From Candidatus Zixiibacteriota bacterium (GTDB lineage Bacteria; Zixibacteria; MSB-5A5; UM-FILTER-46-8): 48,846 bases of DNA. Shown here one piece after another: positions 9,956 through 19,561 of the stretch; position 1 is the first letter of the stretch; every line of letters starts with the position of its first letter. The DNA lies in NCBI GenBank assembly GCA_014730175.1, contig WJIR01000223.1, positions 1 through 48,846 of the forward strand, in the 5' to 3' direction. The translations under genes and the position numbers were made by a program. The notes beneath the pieces are model-generated. The model was given only the letters and a program-made list of their open reading frames with translations. It was not told where the DNA came from and did not search any database.

Positions 9956-11029
9956 TCAAATTCCTTGTTTATTGAGCCATCCGAAGTTCAAAAGCCACTC
10001 TCTCAGCTCACCGGTGTATATCCTGGGAACCTGCTTAAGTTTGGATAAATCGGCGGCGCCTGTCAAAAGCATAGCTGCCTTTAGCTCATGTATCATTTGC
10101 TCCATAAATTCGGTAGCTCCTTCTTTGCCTCTATCAAGAAAACTAAGTAATATAGGGCGGGCGAATCCGGCGATATCCGCCCCCACAGCGATAGCTCGCG
10201 CTGCATCCAGACCGTTTTCAATTCCACCTGAGGCTACTACACAGGTATTCTCGTTTTGAATTCTGTGTGCTGCAATAAGACTGAATGCGGTCGGTATTCC
10301 CCAATCCGAAAAGGTTTTACCGGTCTTTCTGAGGAGTTTGTCCGCCGCCCGGTACATCTCCACTTTGGTCCACGATGTTCCGCCGGCGCCGGATACATCT
10401 ACATATTTAATCCCTATCTTTGATAATTTCTTCAAACTCTCAGGATCTATCCCTGCCCCTGTTTCCTTAACCAGCACCTTGCCGTTTATTTTGTCATTTA
10501 ATGCAGCCAATGCATCGAGCAAGCCGCGAAAATCCCTGTGACCTTCATCCTGAATCAATTCCTGTGCCACGTTCAGATGAACGCAGATTCCATCAGCTTC
10601 GATATCATTCATTAATCCAATTATAGAATCTAATGGATACTCACGCAACTCACCTGCGCCGATGTTTCCAAGCAGGACGCCGTCGGGTATCCGTTTGCGA
10701 ACTGCGAAATCATCTTTCATCTCCGGGTGGCGAAATATCACTCGCTGACTGCCCACACCGAATGCGATACCGAACTCCGACGCGGTCTCCGCCAGTCCGC
10801 GGTTCATCTCCCCGGCGAACTCCGCTCCGCCCGTCATGCCAGTGATCATCAGCGGATAACTCAGCTTTTTTCCGAAGAATTCAACCTCGGTATCGATATC
10901 GTTGATATCCAACTCCGGAAGGGCGCAATGCAGCAGAAAGATATCGTCCAGCATGGTGCTCCCGCGGTGCTTTACTTCTTCCTCGGCGACAATTCGTAAA
11001 TGCTCCGATTTCCGCTTGGATATGGTCAC
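9956..11029 (-). CDS. fni: Isopentenyl-diphosphate delta-isomerase, type 2 (FMN)
   Basis: Interconverts IPP and DMAPP using reduced FMN. 357 residues with the family order: KRKSEHLRI at the N-terminus, LSYPLMITGMTGGAEFA, GVGSQR, HLNVAQELIQDEGHRDF, VLVKETGAGI, YVDVSGAGGTSW and VASGGIENGLDAARAIAVGAD (FMN-phosphate site). First gene of the operon; its TGA is followed at once by the start of the reductase/kinase fusion. The reading frame opens with GTG (11029), weakly preceded by gga. A much better ggaggg site lies 6 nt before an in-frame ATA 24 bp further upstream, so the exact start is uncertain. Identification is firm. Confidence 0.95.
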   Translation of the reverse strand: MTISKRKSEHLRIVAEEEVKHRGSTMLDDIFLLHCALPELDINDIDTEVEFFGKKLSYPLMITGMTGGAEFAGEMNRGLAETASEFGIAFGVGSQRVIFRHPEMKDDFAVRKRIPDGVLLGNIGAGELREYPLDSIIGLMNDIEADGICVHLNVAQELIQDEGHRDFRGLLDALAALNDKINGKVLVKETGAGIDPESLKKLSKIGIKYVDVSGAGGTSWTKVEMYRAADKLLRKTGKTFSDWGIPTAFSLIAAHRIQNENTCVVASGGIENGLDAARAIAVGADIAGFARPILLSFLDRGKEGATEFMEQMIHELKAAMLLTGAADLSKLKQVPRIYTGELREWLLNFGWLNKQGI

Positions 11030-11206
11030 ATCATTTTCCGTTATTTGAGTTATGGGTTACCCTCCGATTATTGTCCTGGTAACTTGGGAATTAGTACAAA
11101 AGACCTTTCTTTGGAACTGACCTTTTACGGACTAACAACTAAAACGACTACACGTTCCAAATATTTTTTATTTCATTCGGAAACTCTAATCAAATATTAA
11201 CCGGCA

Positions 11207-11236
11207 ATAATAGTCTTAAAAGCTTCTCAAAGTCAA
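11207..11236 (-). promoter_or_regulatory. Candidate sigma70-type promoter of the mevalonate operon
   Basis: Read on the minus strand: TTGACT, 18-nt spacer, TATTAT, about 170-180 bp upstream of fni. The whole 11030-11319 gap is AT-rich and otherwise empty. Confidence 0.5.
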
Positions 11237-11319
11237 TAAATTTTATAAAAAAACAACTCACTTATTTTATTAGAAAATGCGGTATTTTTACCGGCTTTTT
11301 ATCCTGACTTTTTATGGAG

Positions 11320-12300
11320 CTACCTGTACAATGTTCCCTTCTCTTTGCGTTCCTGGAGATGCTCTAACATATCCTTAGTCATGGCATCCAAATCCCATTG
11401 CGGCTTCCATCCCCATTCTTCCCGCGCGGCGCTGTCATCAATGGAATTAGGCCAGGAATCGGCAATCTCCTGACGGTAATCCGGTTCGTAAGAAACTTCG
11501 AAATCCGGGATATATTTCTTGATGGATGCAGCCAACTCGCCAGCGGTGAAACTCATAGCGGCGTGGTTGAAGTCACTATGGTGCTTTAACTTGGAAAAAT
11601 CAGCTTCGGCTAACTGGATCGTACCCTCGATTGCGTCAGGCATGTACATCATCGGTAGCTTGGTATCCTCTCTGACGAAGCATGTATATTTCCCTTTGTC
11701 GACAGCTTCATAATAAATCGCCACCGCATAGTCGGTGGTTCCGCCACCAGGCAATGTTTCGTAAGAGATAATTCCCGGATAACGCAACCCGCGGATATCG
11801 AGGCCGAAGCGTTTCACGTAATAATCGCACAGAAGTTCTCCGCACACTTTAGTTACTCCATACATTGTGGTCGGCTTAAGCACCGTTTCCTGAGGCGTGT
11901 TATCCAGCGGGATACCGGAACCGAAAACCGCTATGGAGCTGGGGATAATCACCCTCGTCATTTCGTATTTCAGTCCTAATTCGAGGATATTGATGGTGCC
12001 GTTCATGTTGACATCCCAGCAAAGCTGAGGATTCTTTTCCCCAACAGCCGAAAGTATGGCAGCCATGTGATAAACCGTGTCAATGTCGTATTTCTGAATC
12101 ATTTCTTCGACTGTTTCAATCTTGTTGACATCGATAAAATGAAATGGCCCCGAATTCCTGAGTTCTTCTGAGGGCTGTGTTTTCCTCCCTGTAGCGATAA
12201 CGTTTTCCGCGCCATATCTTTTGCGCAACTCCATTGTCAATTCCGAACCGATTTGCCCGACAGCGCCGGTTACCAGTATCTTCTTCATCTCTTTTGTCAT
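11320..12300 (-). CDS. tdh: L-threonine 3-dehydrogenase, short-chain (SDR) type
   Basis: NAD-dependent oxidation of L-threonine to 2-amino-3-ketobutyrate, the first step of threonine conversion to glycine. It is an extended SDR protein: glycine-rich NAD loop VTGAVGQIGSEL near the N-terminus, YHMAAILSAVGEKNP, catalytic Ser in PSSIAVFG and YGVTK (Tyr-x-x-x-Lys). The segments GGGTTDYAVAIYYEA, YTCFVREDTKLPMMYMPDAI and GLRYPGIIS set SDR threonine dehydrogenases apart from UDP-glucose 4-epimerases. 326 residues from ATG 12300; ATG 12288 (MKKILV) also has a usable ribosome-binding site. It appears to be a single-gene unit. Confidence is high. Confidence 0.9.
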   Translation of the reverse strand: MTKEMKKILVTGAVGQIGSELTMELRKRYGAENVIATGRKTQPSEELRNSGPFHFIDVNKIETVEEMIQKYDIDTVYHMAAILSAVGEKNPQLCWDVNMNGTINILELGLKYEMTRVIIPSSIAVFGSGIPLDNTPQETVLKPTTMYGVTKVCGELLCDYYVKRFGLDIRGLRYPGIISYETLPGGGTTDYAVAIYYEAVDKGKYTCFVREDTKLPMMYMPDAIEGTIQLAEADFSKLKHHSDFNHAAMSFTAGELAASIKKYIPDFEVSYEPDYRQEIADSWPNSIDDSAAREEWGWKPQWDLDAMTKDMLEHLQERKEKGTLYR

Positions 12301-12429
12301 AGTTTCTCTCTTTTGGTTTTAAACACTCAATTTTCAAGTTACAAAATTCACAATTAATGTTTTCAGGCTAAAAATGCAAGAAAATTAGCTCAACTTCATA
12401 ACATAGATTATTCGCATCCTTTTGAATCC

Positions 12430-12538
12430 CACATTCCAAGCTGTCCACCGTCTATAGTAATTTAATCCCCGAAGGACAAGAACGCCAGGGGCACATAAAC
12501 CTTCGGCTATAAATTAATGTTTTCTATGATTATCCGGG
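12430..12538 (-). repeat. Dispersed repeat family A, copy 2 (variant)
   Basis: Read on the minus strand it begins cccggataatcat, then tagccgaaggtttatgtgcc, then a short insertion, then cttgtccttcggggatt. The insertion variant (ccgaaggtttA(c/t)gtgcc...cttgtccttcgg) recurs at 34370-34410. It occupies most of the 12301-12726 gap together with the promoter at 12574. Confidence 0.6.
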
Positions 12539-12573
12539 TTACCTTGCATTTTCCAAGAGCGAGCTGATTATAG

Positions 12574-12602
12574 TTGACAACTTTAAGCATATATTATATA
12601 TT
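12574..12602 (+). promoter_or_regulatory. Strong sigma70-type promoter of the secreted protease gene
   Basis: Consensus TTGACA, exactly 17 nt, then TATATT. This predicts a leader of about 118 nt before the ATG at 12727. Confidence 0.7.
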
Positions 12603-12726
12603 AATCAGGTTCAGGTAGTGAACTAAGTCCGTTCCGAAACGAAGATGAGATTTATCTTCTTATGAGATTTATTCCTTTTTAATGTTTAATTACACTATAT
12701 AACCCTCACACTCAAGGAGTAGTAGT

Positions 12727-15700
12727 ATGAAACGTTTTTCAATGCCCGCAAGTTTGGTTTTGTTGGCAATCCTCTTGCTCAGTTTGAATTCGACCGGATT
12801 CACAATGCAAGCAGACACAAAAGGGGAAGCGCTTTACGAGCTGAAAGTAAATTACCCCGGAGTTTCTACCTATCAAACCGGAAAACGTATCTCCAGCTTA
12901 TGGGGAATCACTTTCGGTTACGGCGCTAATCCGCAGGCAACTGCTGAAAATTTCCGAATGAATTATTCCGAAATCTTTGGCGTGGCGCCATCAGAATTGA
13001 AACCCCATAGTCTTCTCCCCGACCAACGCCACACCCAACCTGTGATGTATAATCGGGATAATGACTCTTACAAATTCACCTTGGTATATTATAGCCAGTA
13101 TAAAGAAGATGTACCGGTATTCCGATCCGAACTCAGATTGTTGGTTCGTAACGACGCCAATTATCCTCTGGTGCTGGCACGTTCGGCATTGAAAGATTTA
13201 AAGGATTTCCGGATGCCCTCCGGAGTAACTTTAAACAAAGGATTAGCCGAAACCGCCGCGAAGTCTTTCAATCCTAATCTGGATTACTTTGAAGAACCTA
13301 GCCTGGTTGTTTGGGCTGGAACTAATGAGGAAGTTGCTGAACCGAGATTGGCAATGGAGATTATAGGTGACAACAGCATGCCTGCTACTGACGATTATGA
13401 AAAGTGGTTGCTTCTTGTTGATGCTTTAACCGGTGAGATACTGTATTCCGAAGACATGATTTTGAATGTCGATGTTGATGGTAACGTCAGCGGCAGAGCT
13501 ACCGATAATTTCGCGGCAGAGATCTGCGACGATGAGGTTTCCTTCGGCATGCCATATTCTCGTGTTTACATCGATGGCGGGAACACCGCTTATGCCGATG
13601 AATTCGGTGATTTCACCATACCGAATGGCGGTTCGTCCCCGGTTGACGTATATTCTCACATGCGCGGTGATTGGTTCCGGGTTTATAACGACGCCGGCGC
13701 CGAAGTTGAGCTGGATACCACCGTTACCCCTCCGGGTCCGGCGAATTTCCTGCATAATTCCTCCAACAGCAGCGAGTATGTACGGGCTCAGGTCAATGGA
13801 TATCTGCATGCCAACGTGGTGCGCGATTTTACCTTGACCTATAATCCATCATATCCCGGATTGCAGCAGTCCGAGTTCCCTGTGAATGTGAATATCAACA
13901 GCAGTTGTAATGCATATTACGATTATCAGTCCATCAACTTCTACCGCTCCGGCGGCGGATGCCCTAACACGGCGTTTGGAACCGTGGTTCATCACGAGTA
14001 TGGTCATCACCTGGTTGCCATGGCTGGAAGCGGACAGGGGCAATACGGCGAAGGTATGAGCGACTGCATGGGTGTGATGATCACCGATGATCCCGGACTC
14101 GCTTATGGTTTCTTCGGAAACTGTAATGAACCGTTGAGGAATGCTGACAACACCAAGCAATACCCCTGCAGCGGTGGAATACACGACTGTGGTCAGCTCC
14201 TTTCCGGATGCCTTTGGGATACGCGCAATGCATTGATGACTAACTATCCCAATACTTACATGGATATTCTTGCGAACCTCGCTGTTAACGCCATACTGAT
14301 GCACACCGGCGATCTTATCACTCCACAGATCACCATCGACTATCTTACTCTCGATGATGATAACGGTAACATCTATGATGGAACTCCTCATTATAATGAG
14401 ATATGCTCCGGATTCGGCGCTCATAGTATGGATTGCCCCGATCTGCAGTTAATCGCTTTCGATTATCCCAACGGACGGCCGGATCTGTTTGATCCCGACG
14501 GCGGAACCACAATTCGCGTGGAAGTTTCCGGCATCACCGGTTCACCGGAGCCCGGTACGGGAATGATGTACTACAACGATGGCACCGGATGGGAACAGCA
14601 GTCGATGGATGTTGTCTCTCCTAATGTATATGATGCTGTCTTCCCGCCGTTTGAGTGCGGATTGGTAATCGAATATTACTTTAGCGCAGAAACCACCGAC
14701 GGTTTCGTGGTCTATGATCCCTCGGGCGCTCCCGGAACCACTTACTCCGGTGTCGCCGCCCACGGTATGATCACGGTCTTCGAGGATGATTTCTCGACTG
14801 ACCAGGGCTGGACAGGTTTGGGAGGCCAGGGCGAATGGACGATCGGACAGTGCATGGGCGGTAATGGCGACGACTATTACGGCGGTCCCGATCCTTCCGA
14901 AGATCATTCACCGACATCCGATGACAGAGCGCTCGGTAACGACATGACTGCCGGCGATGGTGATTATGAGAATTATCTTGGCACCACCTATTGGGTAACT
15001 TCCCCCAATATCGATTGCTCCGGAGTATATGCCTTGCAACTAAGCTTCTGGCAATGGCTTGGAGTGGAACGGGACTGGTATGATGAAGCTTACTTTCAGG
15101 CATACAACGGTTCCTCCTGGATCACTCTTTGGGAAAATGGCGACGAGACTATCGACGAAGCTTCATGGAGCGAACAGAATTATGATCTCACCGGTATAGC
15201 CGATGACAATCCTAATTTCAAGATTAGATTTGGAATCGGGCCTACCGATGGATCCTGGCAATATTGCGGTTGGAATATCGATGATGTGCAGATAGTGGCT
15301 TACACCTGCGAACCGTCAGCCGATATCACTGTGGATATGATCCCCGATAATCCGCCGATTGAAGTCCAACCGGGCGGATATTTCACTTACACCGGCGTCC
15401 TAAACAACAACACCGGTGATCCGCAGAGTTCGGACGTGTGGGTTATGCTTGATGTACCGGGATACGGTAGTTACGGACCGGTTCAGCAGTTTAATAATGT
15501 ACCTCTTGGTCCGAACCAGACCTTAACTTATGAAGGCGCGCGGCAGAATATACCGGGATTCGCACCTCTGGGCGAATATGATTACATCGCCTACTGTGGC
15601 GACTACCCTGACTCGCCCGTTGATTCGGCATCCTTCACATTCACCGTCGTTCAGGGCATCGGCGGAGATGCTGACGGGTGGACATTGAACGGATGGTTCA

Positions 15701-15987
15701 ATGACGATGTGGAAACTCTGCCCTCAAGGACGGAACTAATGGGTAACTTCCCGAATCCGTTTAATCCGACCACAACCTTCAGCTATGCCCTGGCCGATGA
15801 CGCTAATGTGACTTTGGAGGTCTACAACCTTATGGGGCGCAAGGTCGCAACGGTATTCGAAGGTCATCAGGAAGCCGGTTACAGGACGGTTCAGTGGAAC
15901 GCTGGAAATTATTCCTCAGGCGTTTACTTCTACAAACTGACCGTTGACGGACAGGTCTTCACCAAGCGTATGACCTTGCTGAAGTAA
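12727..15987 (+). CDS. Secreted M36/fungalysin-like metalloprotease with T9SS-type tail
   Basis: 1086 residues with a signal peptide (LVLLAILLLSLNSTGFTM) and an FTP-like propeptide at about 40-190. The zinc protease domain holds H423-E424-Y-G-H427 (VVHHEYGHHLVAM) and E442 in GEGMSD, the gluzincin pattern of M36/M4 peptidases. Next comes a region at about 680-860 with a jelly-roll look (DDFSTDQGWTG...). A module at about 866-975 (MIPDNPPIEVQPGGYFTYTG ... APLGEYDYIAYCGDYPD) is shared with four other proteins in this window. The end is a FlgD-Ig/T9SS-like sorting domain (FPNPFNPTTTFSY ... SSGVYFYKL ... KRMTLLK). It is likely secreted across the outer membrane, autoprocessed, and involved in protein degradation outside the cell. 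An aaggag site precedes the ATG. The protease call is strong; the exact peptidase family is less sure. Confidence 0.9.
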   Translation: MKRFSMPASLVLLAILLLSLNSTGFTMQADTKGEALYELKVNYPGVSTYQTGKRISSLWGITFGYGANPQATAENFRMNYSEIFGVAPSELKPHSLLPDQRHTQPVMYNRDNDSYKFTLVYYSQYKEDVPVFRSELRLLVRNDANYPLVLARSALKDLKDFRMPSGVTLNKGLAETAAKSFNPNLDYFEEPSLVVWAGTNEEVAEPRLAMEIIGDNSMPATDDYEKWLLLVDALTGEILYSEDMILNVDVDGNVSGRATDNFAAEICDDEVSFGMPYSRVYIDGGNTAYADEFGDFTIPNGGSSPVDVYSHMRGDWFRVYNDAGAEVELDTTVTPPGPANFLHNSSNSSEYVRAQVNGYLHANVVRDFTLTYNPSYPGLQQSEFPVNVNINSSCNAYYDYQSINFYRSGGGCPNTAFGTVVHHEYGHHLVAMAGSGQGQYGEGMSDCMGVMITDDPGLAYGFFGNCNEPLRNADNTKQYPCSGGIHDCGQLLSGCLWDTRNALMTNYPNTYMDILANLAVNAILMHTGDLITPQITIDYLTLDDDNGNIYDGTPHYNEICSGFGAHSMDCPDLQLIAFDYPNGRPDLFDPDGGTTIRVEVSGITGSPEPGTGMMYYNDGTGWEQQSMDVVSPNVYDAVFPPFECGLVIEYYFSAETTDGFVVYDPSGAPGTTYSGVAAHGMITVFEDDFSTDQGWTGLGGQGEWTIGQCMGGNGDDYYGGPDPSEDHSPTSDDRALGNDMTAGDGDYENYLGTTYWVTSPNIDCSGVYALQLSFWQWLGVERDWYDEAYFQAYNGSSWITLWENGDETIDEASWSEQNYDLTGIADDNPNFKIRFGIGPTDGSWQYCGWNIDDVQIVAYTCEPSADITVDMIPDNPPIEVQPGGYFTYTGVLNNNTGDPQSSDVWVMLDVPGYGSYGPVQQFNNVPLGPNQTLTYEGARQNIPGFAPLGEYDYIAYCGDYPDSPVDSASFTFTVVQGIGGDADGWTLNGWFNDDVETLPSRTELMGNFPNPFNPTTTFSYALADDANVTLEVYNLMGRKVATVFEGHQEAGYRTVQWNAGNYSSGVYFYKLTVDGQVFTKRMTLLK

Positions 15988-16019
15988 GTAGCCATTCAAC
16001 AGGAGTATCAAACTTCGGA

Positions 16020-16050
16020 GGGGCGAGTTTTGCACTCGCCCCTTTTCTTG
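16020..16050 (+). terminator. Rho-independent terminator of the protease gene
   Basis: An 8-bp stem ggggcgag / ctcgcccc with a 7-nt loop, followed by ttttcttg, 32 bp after the stop codon. Confidence 0.85.
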
Positions 16051-16061
16051 TATGGACCAAT

Positions 16062-16197
16062 CCCGATAATTCATAAAAACCACGAATCCGTAGCCGAAGG
16101 CTTGTCTTTCGTGGATTTAAAACTAACAGACCATTGACAGATTGGAATTGCGGATTCAGAGAAACGCCGGAAGCGCAAGGCTTCCACTACCGATAGT
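16062..16197 (+). repeat. Dispersed repeat family A, copy 3
   Basis: tcccgataattcataaaa, then gtagccgaaggcttgtctttcg, spacer, then aacgccggaagcgcaaggcttcc and actaccgat. Same block order and polarity as copy 1. Confidence 0.7.
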
Positions 16198-16270
16198 AAA
16201 ATTTATGATTAATACAGGTTAGAACCATAAATATGGGGAGTTGGGTTTCAAAATCGACCGATTAACCAAA

Positions 16271-16299
16271 AAGGCTGTCCGAGTTTGGACAGCCTTTTT
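16271..16299. terminator. Bidirectional terminator between the protease unit and groL
   Basis: Stem aaggctgtcc / ggacagcctt with a 6-nt loop. It has an A-run on the left and a T-run on the right, so it can act on both strands. It lies about 30 bp beyond the groL stop. Confidence 0.85.
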
Positions 16300-16330
16300 T
16301 CCAATAAGTATGTATTTATTTCCGGAGGAA

Positions 16331-17974
<1,644 letters not shown>

Positions 17975-17991
17975 TTATCTCCTCCCCAATA

Positions 17992-18279
17992 TTATTCAAT
18001 GATTGCTAAAATGTCAGATTCGCGCATTATCAGGTACTCGGTGTCATCAACCGTAACTTCGCTACCGGAATACTTACCATACAGCACCTTGTTGCCGGAT
18101 TTCACCTGCATCTCCACCAGTTTCCCGTCGTCGGAAACCCGACCCGGTCCAACCGCCACGATTTCGCCTTCCTGAGGCCTTTCTTTGGCGGTGTCGGGAA
18201 TGATTATTGATCCCTTTTTAGTTTCTTTTTCCTCTAAAGGTCTGATTAATACCCTATCAGCAAGAGGTTTTACGTTCAT
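17992..18279 (-). CDS. groS: Co-chaperonin GroES
   Basis: 95-residue Hsp10 lid of the GroEL chamber. It starts [19 protein letters not shown], has the mobile-loop region [22 protein letters not shown], and carries the [29 protein letters not shown]-terminal half in consensus form. A strong aaggagg site precedes the ATG. First gene of the groESL operon. Confidence 0.98.
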   Translation of the reverse strand: MNVKPLADRVLIRPLEEKETKKGSIIIPDTAKERPQEGEIVAVGPGRVSDDGKLVEMQVKSGNKVLYGKYSGSEVTVDDTEYLIMRESDILAIIE

Positions 18280-18346
18280 ACCTTCCTCCTTATTTGGTTA
18301 CTCATTTCTTGTATGTTGTTTATATTTAATAGCTTACGAAGCTCGC

Positions 18347-18373
18347 TTAGCACTCGTTAAGATAGAGTGCTAA
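18347..18373. promoter_or_regulatory. CIRCE operator (HrcA binding site), perfect consensus
   Basis: TTAGCACTC - 9 nt - GAGTGCTAA matches the CIRCE consensus exactly. It lies between the groS promoter and the groS start, so HrcA is expected to repress groESL. hrcA is not in the window. Confidence 0.95.
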
Positions 18374-18386
18374 CATTTGAACGCAG

Positions 18387-18415
18387 AAATTAATTGGGAG
18401 TTCCAGATTTGTCAA
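18387..18415 (-). promoter_or_regulatory. groESL promoter
   Basis: On the minus strand: TTGACA, 17 nt, TAATTT. The CIRCE begins about 14 bp downstream of the -10 box, the usual position for HrcA control. Confidence 0.75.
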
Positions 18416-18474
18416 GAAATTTTTTGATTTTTAGCATTTTAATGTGTTTAATAGACTTAAAACGGAGGAAGCTT

Positions 18475-18987
18475 ATGAAATTCGGAAAGATAGCATTGTA
18501 CTTTGGTTTATTGATAACAGCTTGTATGCTTACCAGTTCATGCTGTATATTAGGTGGTGTATGTAAAACACCGAAACCCGACGGAAACAGTACTGATACA
18601 GGCTCGGAGATTCTACGGGCTTTGGACGTGCGAATATTAAGCCGTTCAATGGGTTATGCGCTGGGATCCCCGTTTGATATGAAGATGCGGATTACGAACA
18701 AATCGGATGAAGAAATCGAATTGGAATTTCCGGAAGGCTATGTTTTTGATTTCTACATTTATCAAAAAAATGAGTTGGTGTATCGATATTCCGAGGACGA
18801 ACGGTATCCCACTGGCTTGAAGGAAATTGCGCTTGCGCCGGGTGAGTCCAGGGATTTTGGGGGGATTTGGCTCTGTAAAGATAACGATGGCGTCTGGGTA
18901 AGGGGAGGGCGTTATGAGATGATAGGAATCATTAACACCGATCCACCGGTTTTGTCCAATATACTGCAATTTGGATTGGCGGATTAG
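18475..18987 (+). CDS. Lipoprotein with BsuPI-type (proteinase inhibitor-like) domain
   Basis: The track ORF starts at 18394. The real start is ATG 18475, five nt behind ggaggaa, giving 170 residues. The N-terminus is a lipoprotein signal with the lipobox LTSSC (Cys23). Residues about 55-165 fit the BsuPI fold named for the Bacillus intracellular proteinase inhibitor: MRITNKSDEEIELEFPEG, YVFDFYIYQKNELVYRYSED, ALAPGESRDFGGIWL and a closing GGRYEMIGII strand. It is probably an envelope-anchored protein; inhibition of proteases is only suggested by the name, since most homologues are uncharacterised. It is divergent from groESL and its leader overlaps the gro promoter region. A weak TTGATT-N17-TTTAAT lies at 18424-18452. 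Confidence 0.8.
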   Translation: MKFGKIALYFGLLITACMLTSSCCILGGVCKTPKPDGNSTDTGSEILRALDVRILSRSMGYALGSPFDMKMRITNKSDEEIELEFPEGYVFDFYIYQKNELVYRYSEDERYPTGLKEIALAPGESRDFGGIWLCKDNDGVWVRGGRYEMIGIINTDPPVLSNILQFGLAD

Positions 18988-19561
18988 AATATACCAGGTT
19001 GAATGTGGGGCTTGATGTAAGGTCCTGGAAGGATGCGCTTTGTCGTGTCCCTTGGTCACGCCGGAGCGTGCCCCCTCCAGGCTCATGTCTACGGCTGGGG
19101 GTGGCATGTTTAGTCCCGCCGAAGGCGGGGATAAGCATGCTGATGGATACAAAACATGCTTATCTCTCCGCCTGCGGCTTCGAGCTAAGCATGCCACCCT
19201 TGTGGGAGCTTCAAACACACCCCGTCTTAGCCCCGCGTACCGCGGGACGAATCCACCCTCTCGAGAGGGGAATAAATGTCGGACAGGAATAAGCCTGAGG
19301 CTTACAAGTGTCCGACCTCCCGATGTCTTTCGGAGGGTGAGTGTTTGGCTCCGTCGGCGCCGGAGCGCCGACCGGCGGAGCAATCCGCCGGGTGGGGGCA
19401 CACTACAGCTCGGAATCGAGGGCACCGACGGCACTTTTAAGCGGCATTGGAGGACGAATGCCTTGCACGGACACAGGGGCAACATGGGCCAGGATTTTGA
19501 CTAGACCATGTCGCCCTCGTTAATCCAACTCATCTAATGTTTAGAGATGAACAACCAATTA
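18988..19561. repeat. Intergenic region of GC-rich mosaic repeats (family B)
   Basis: No credible gene. The 19139-19320 part aligns with 44297-44512: tgctgatggatac, then cctgcggcttcgagc, then aaacacaccccgtctt, then the hairpin cccgcgtaccgcggg, then gaggggaataaa, then gtcggacaggaataa and gtccgacctcc. The same core recurs inverted at 34510-34620 and 34810-34880. Several further GC-rich inverted repeats (ccgccgaaggcggg, ggcgccggagcgccg) flank it. The long ORFs listed on both strands here are by-products of the repeats. Confidence 0.7.

Noticed and set aside
13426-14424. Several 120-190-residue ORFs on both strands within the M36-like protease gene
   Set aside because: Shadows of a gene with a clear signal peptide, protease motif and sorting domain.
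18646-19485. 279-residue minus-strand ORF
   Set aside because: Half is antisense to the BsuPI lipoprotein and half runs through family B repeats; Ser/Arg/Pro-rich composition typical of GC-rich repeat read-through.
19040-19504. 154-residue plus-strand ORF
   Set aside because: Made wholly of repeat sequence also found at 44297-44512, where the frame is not kept.
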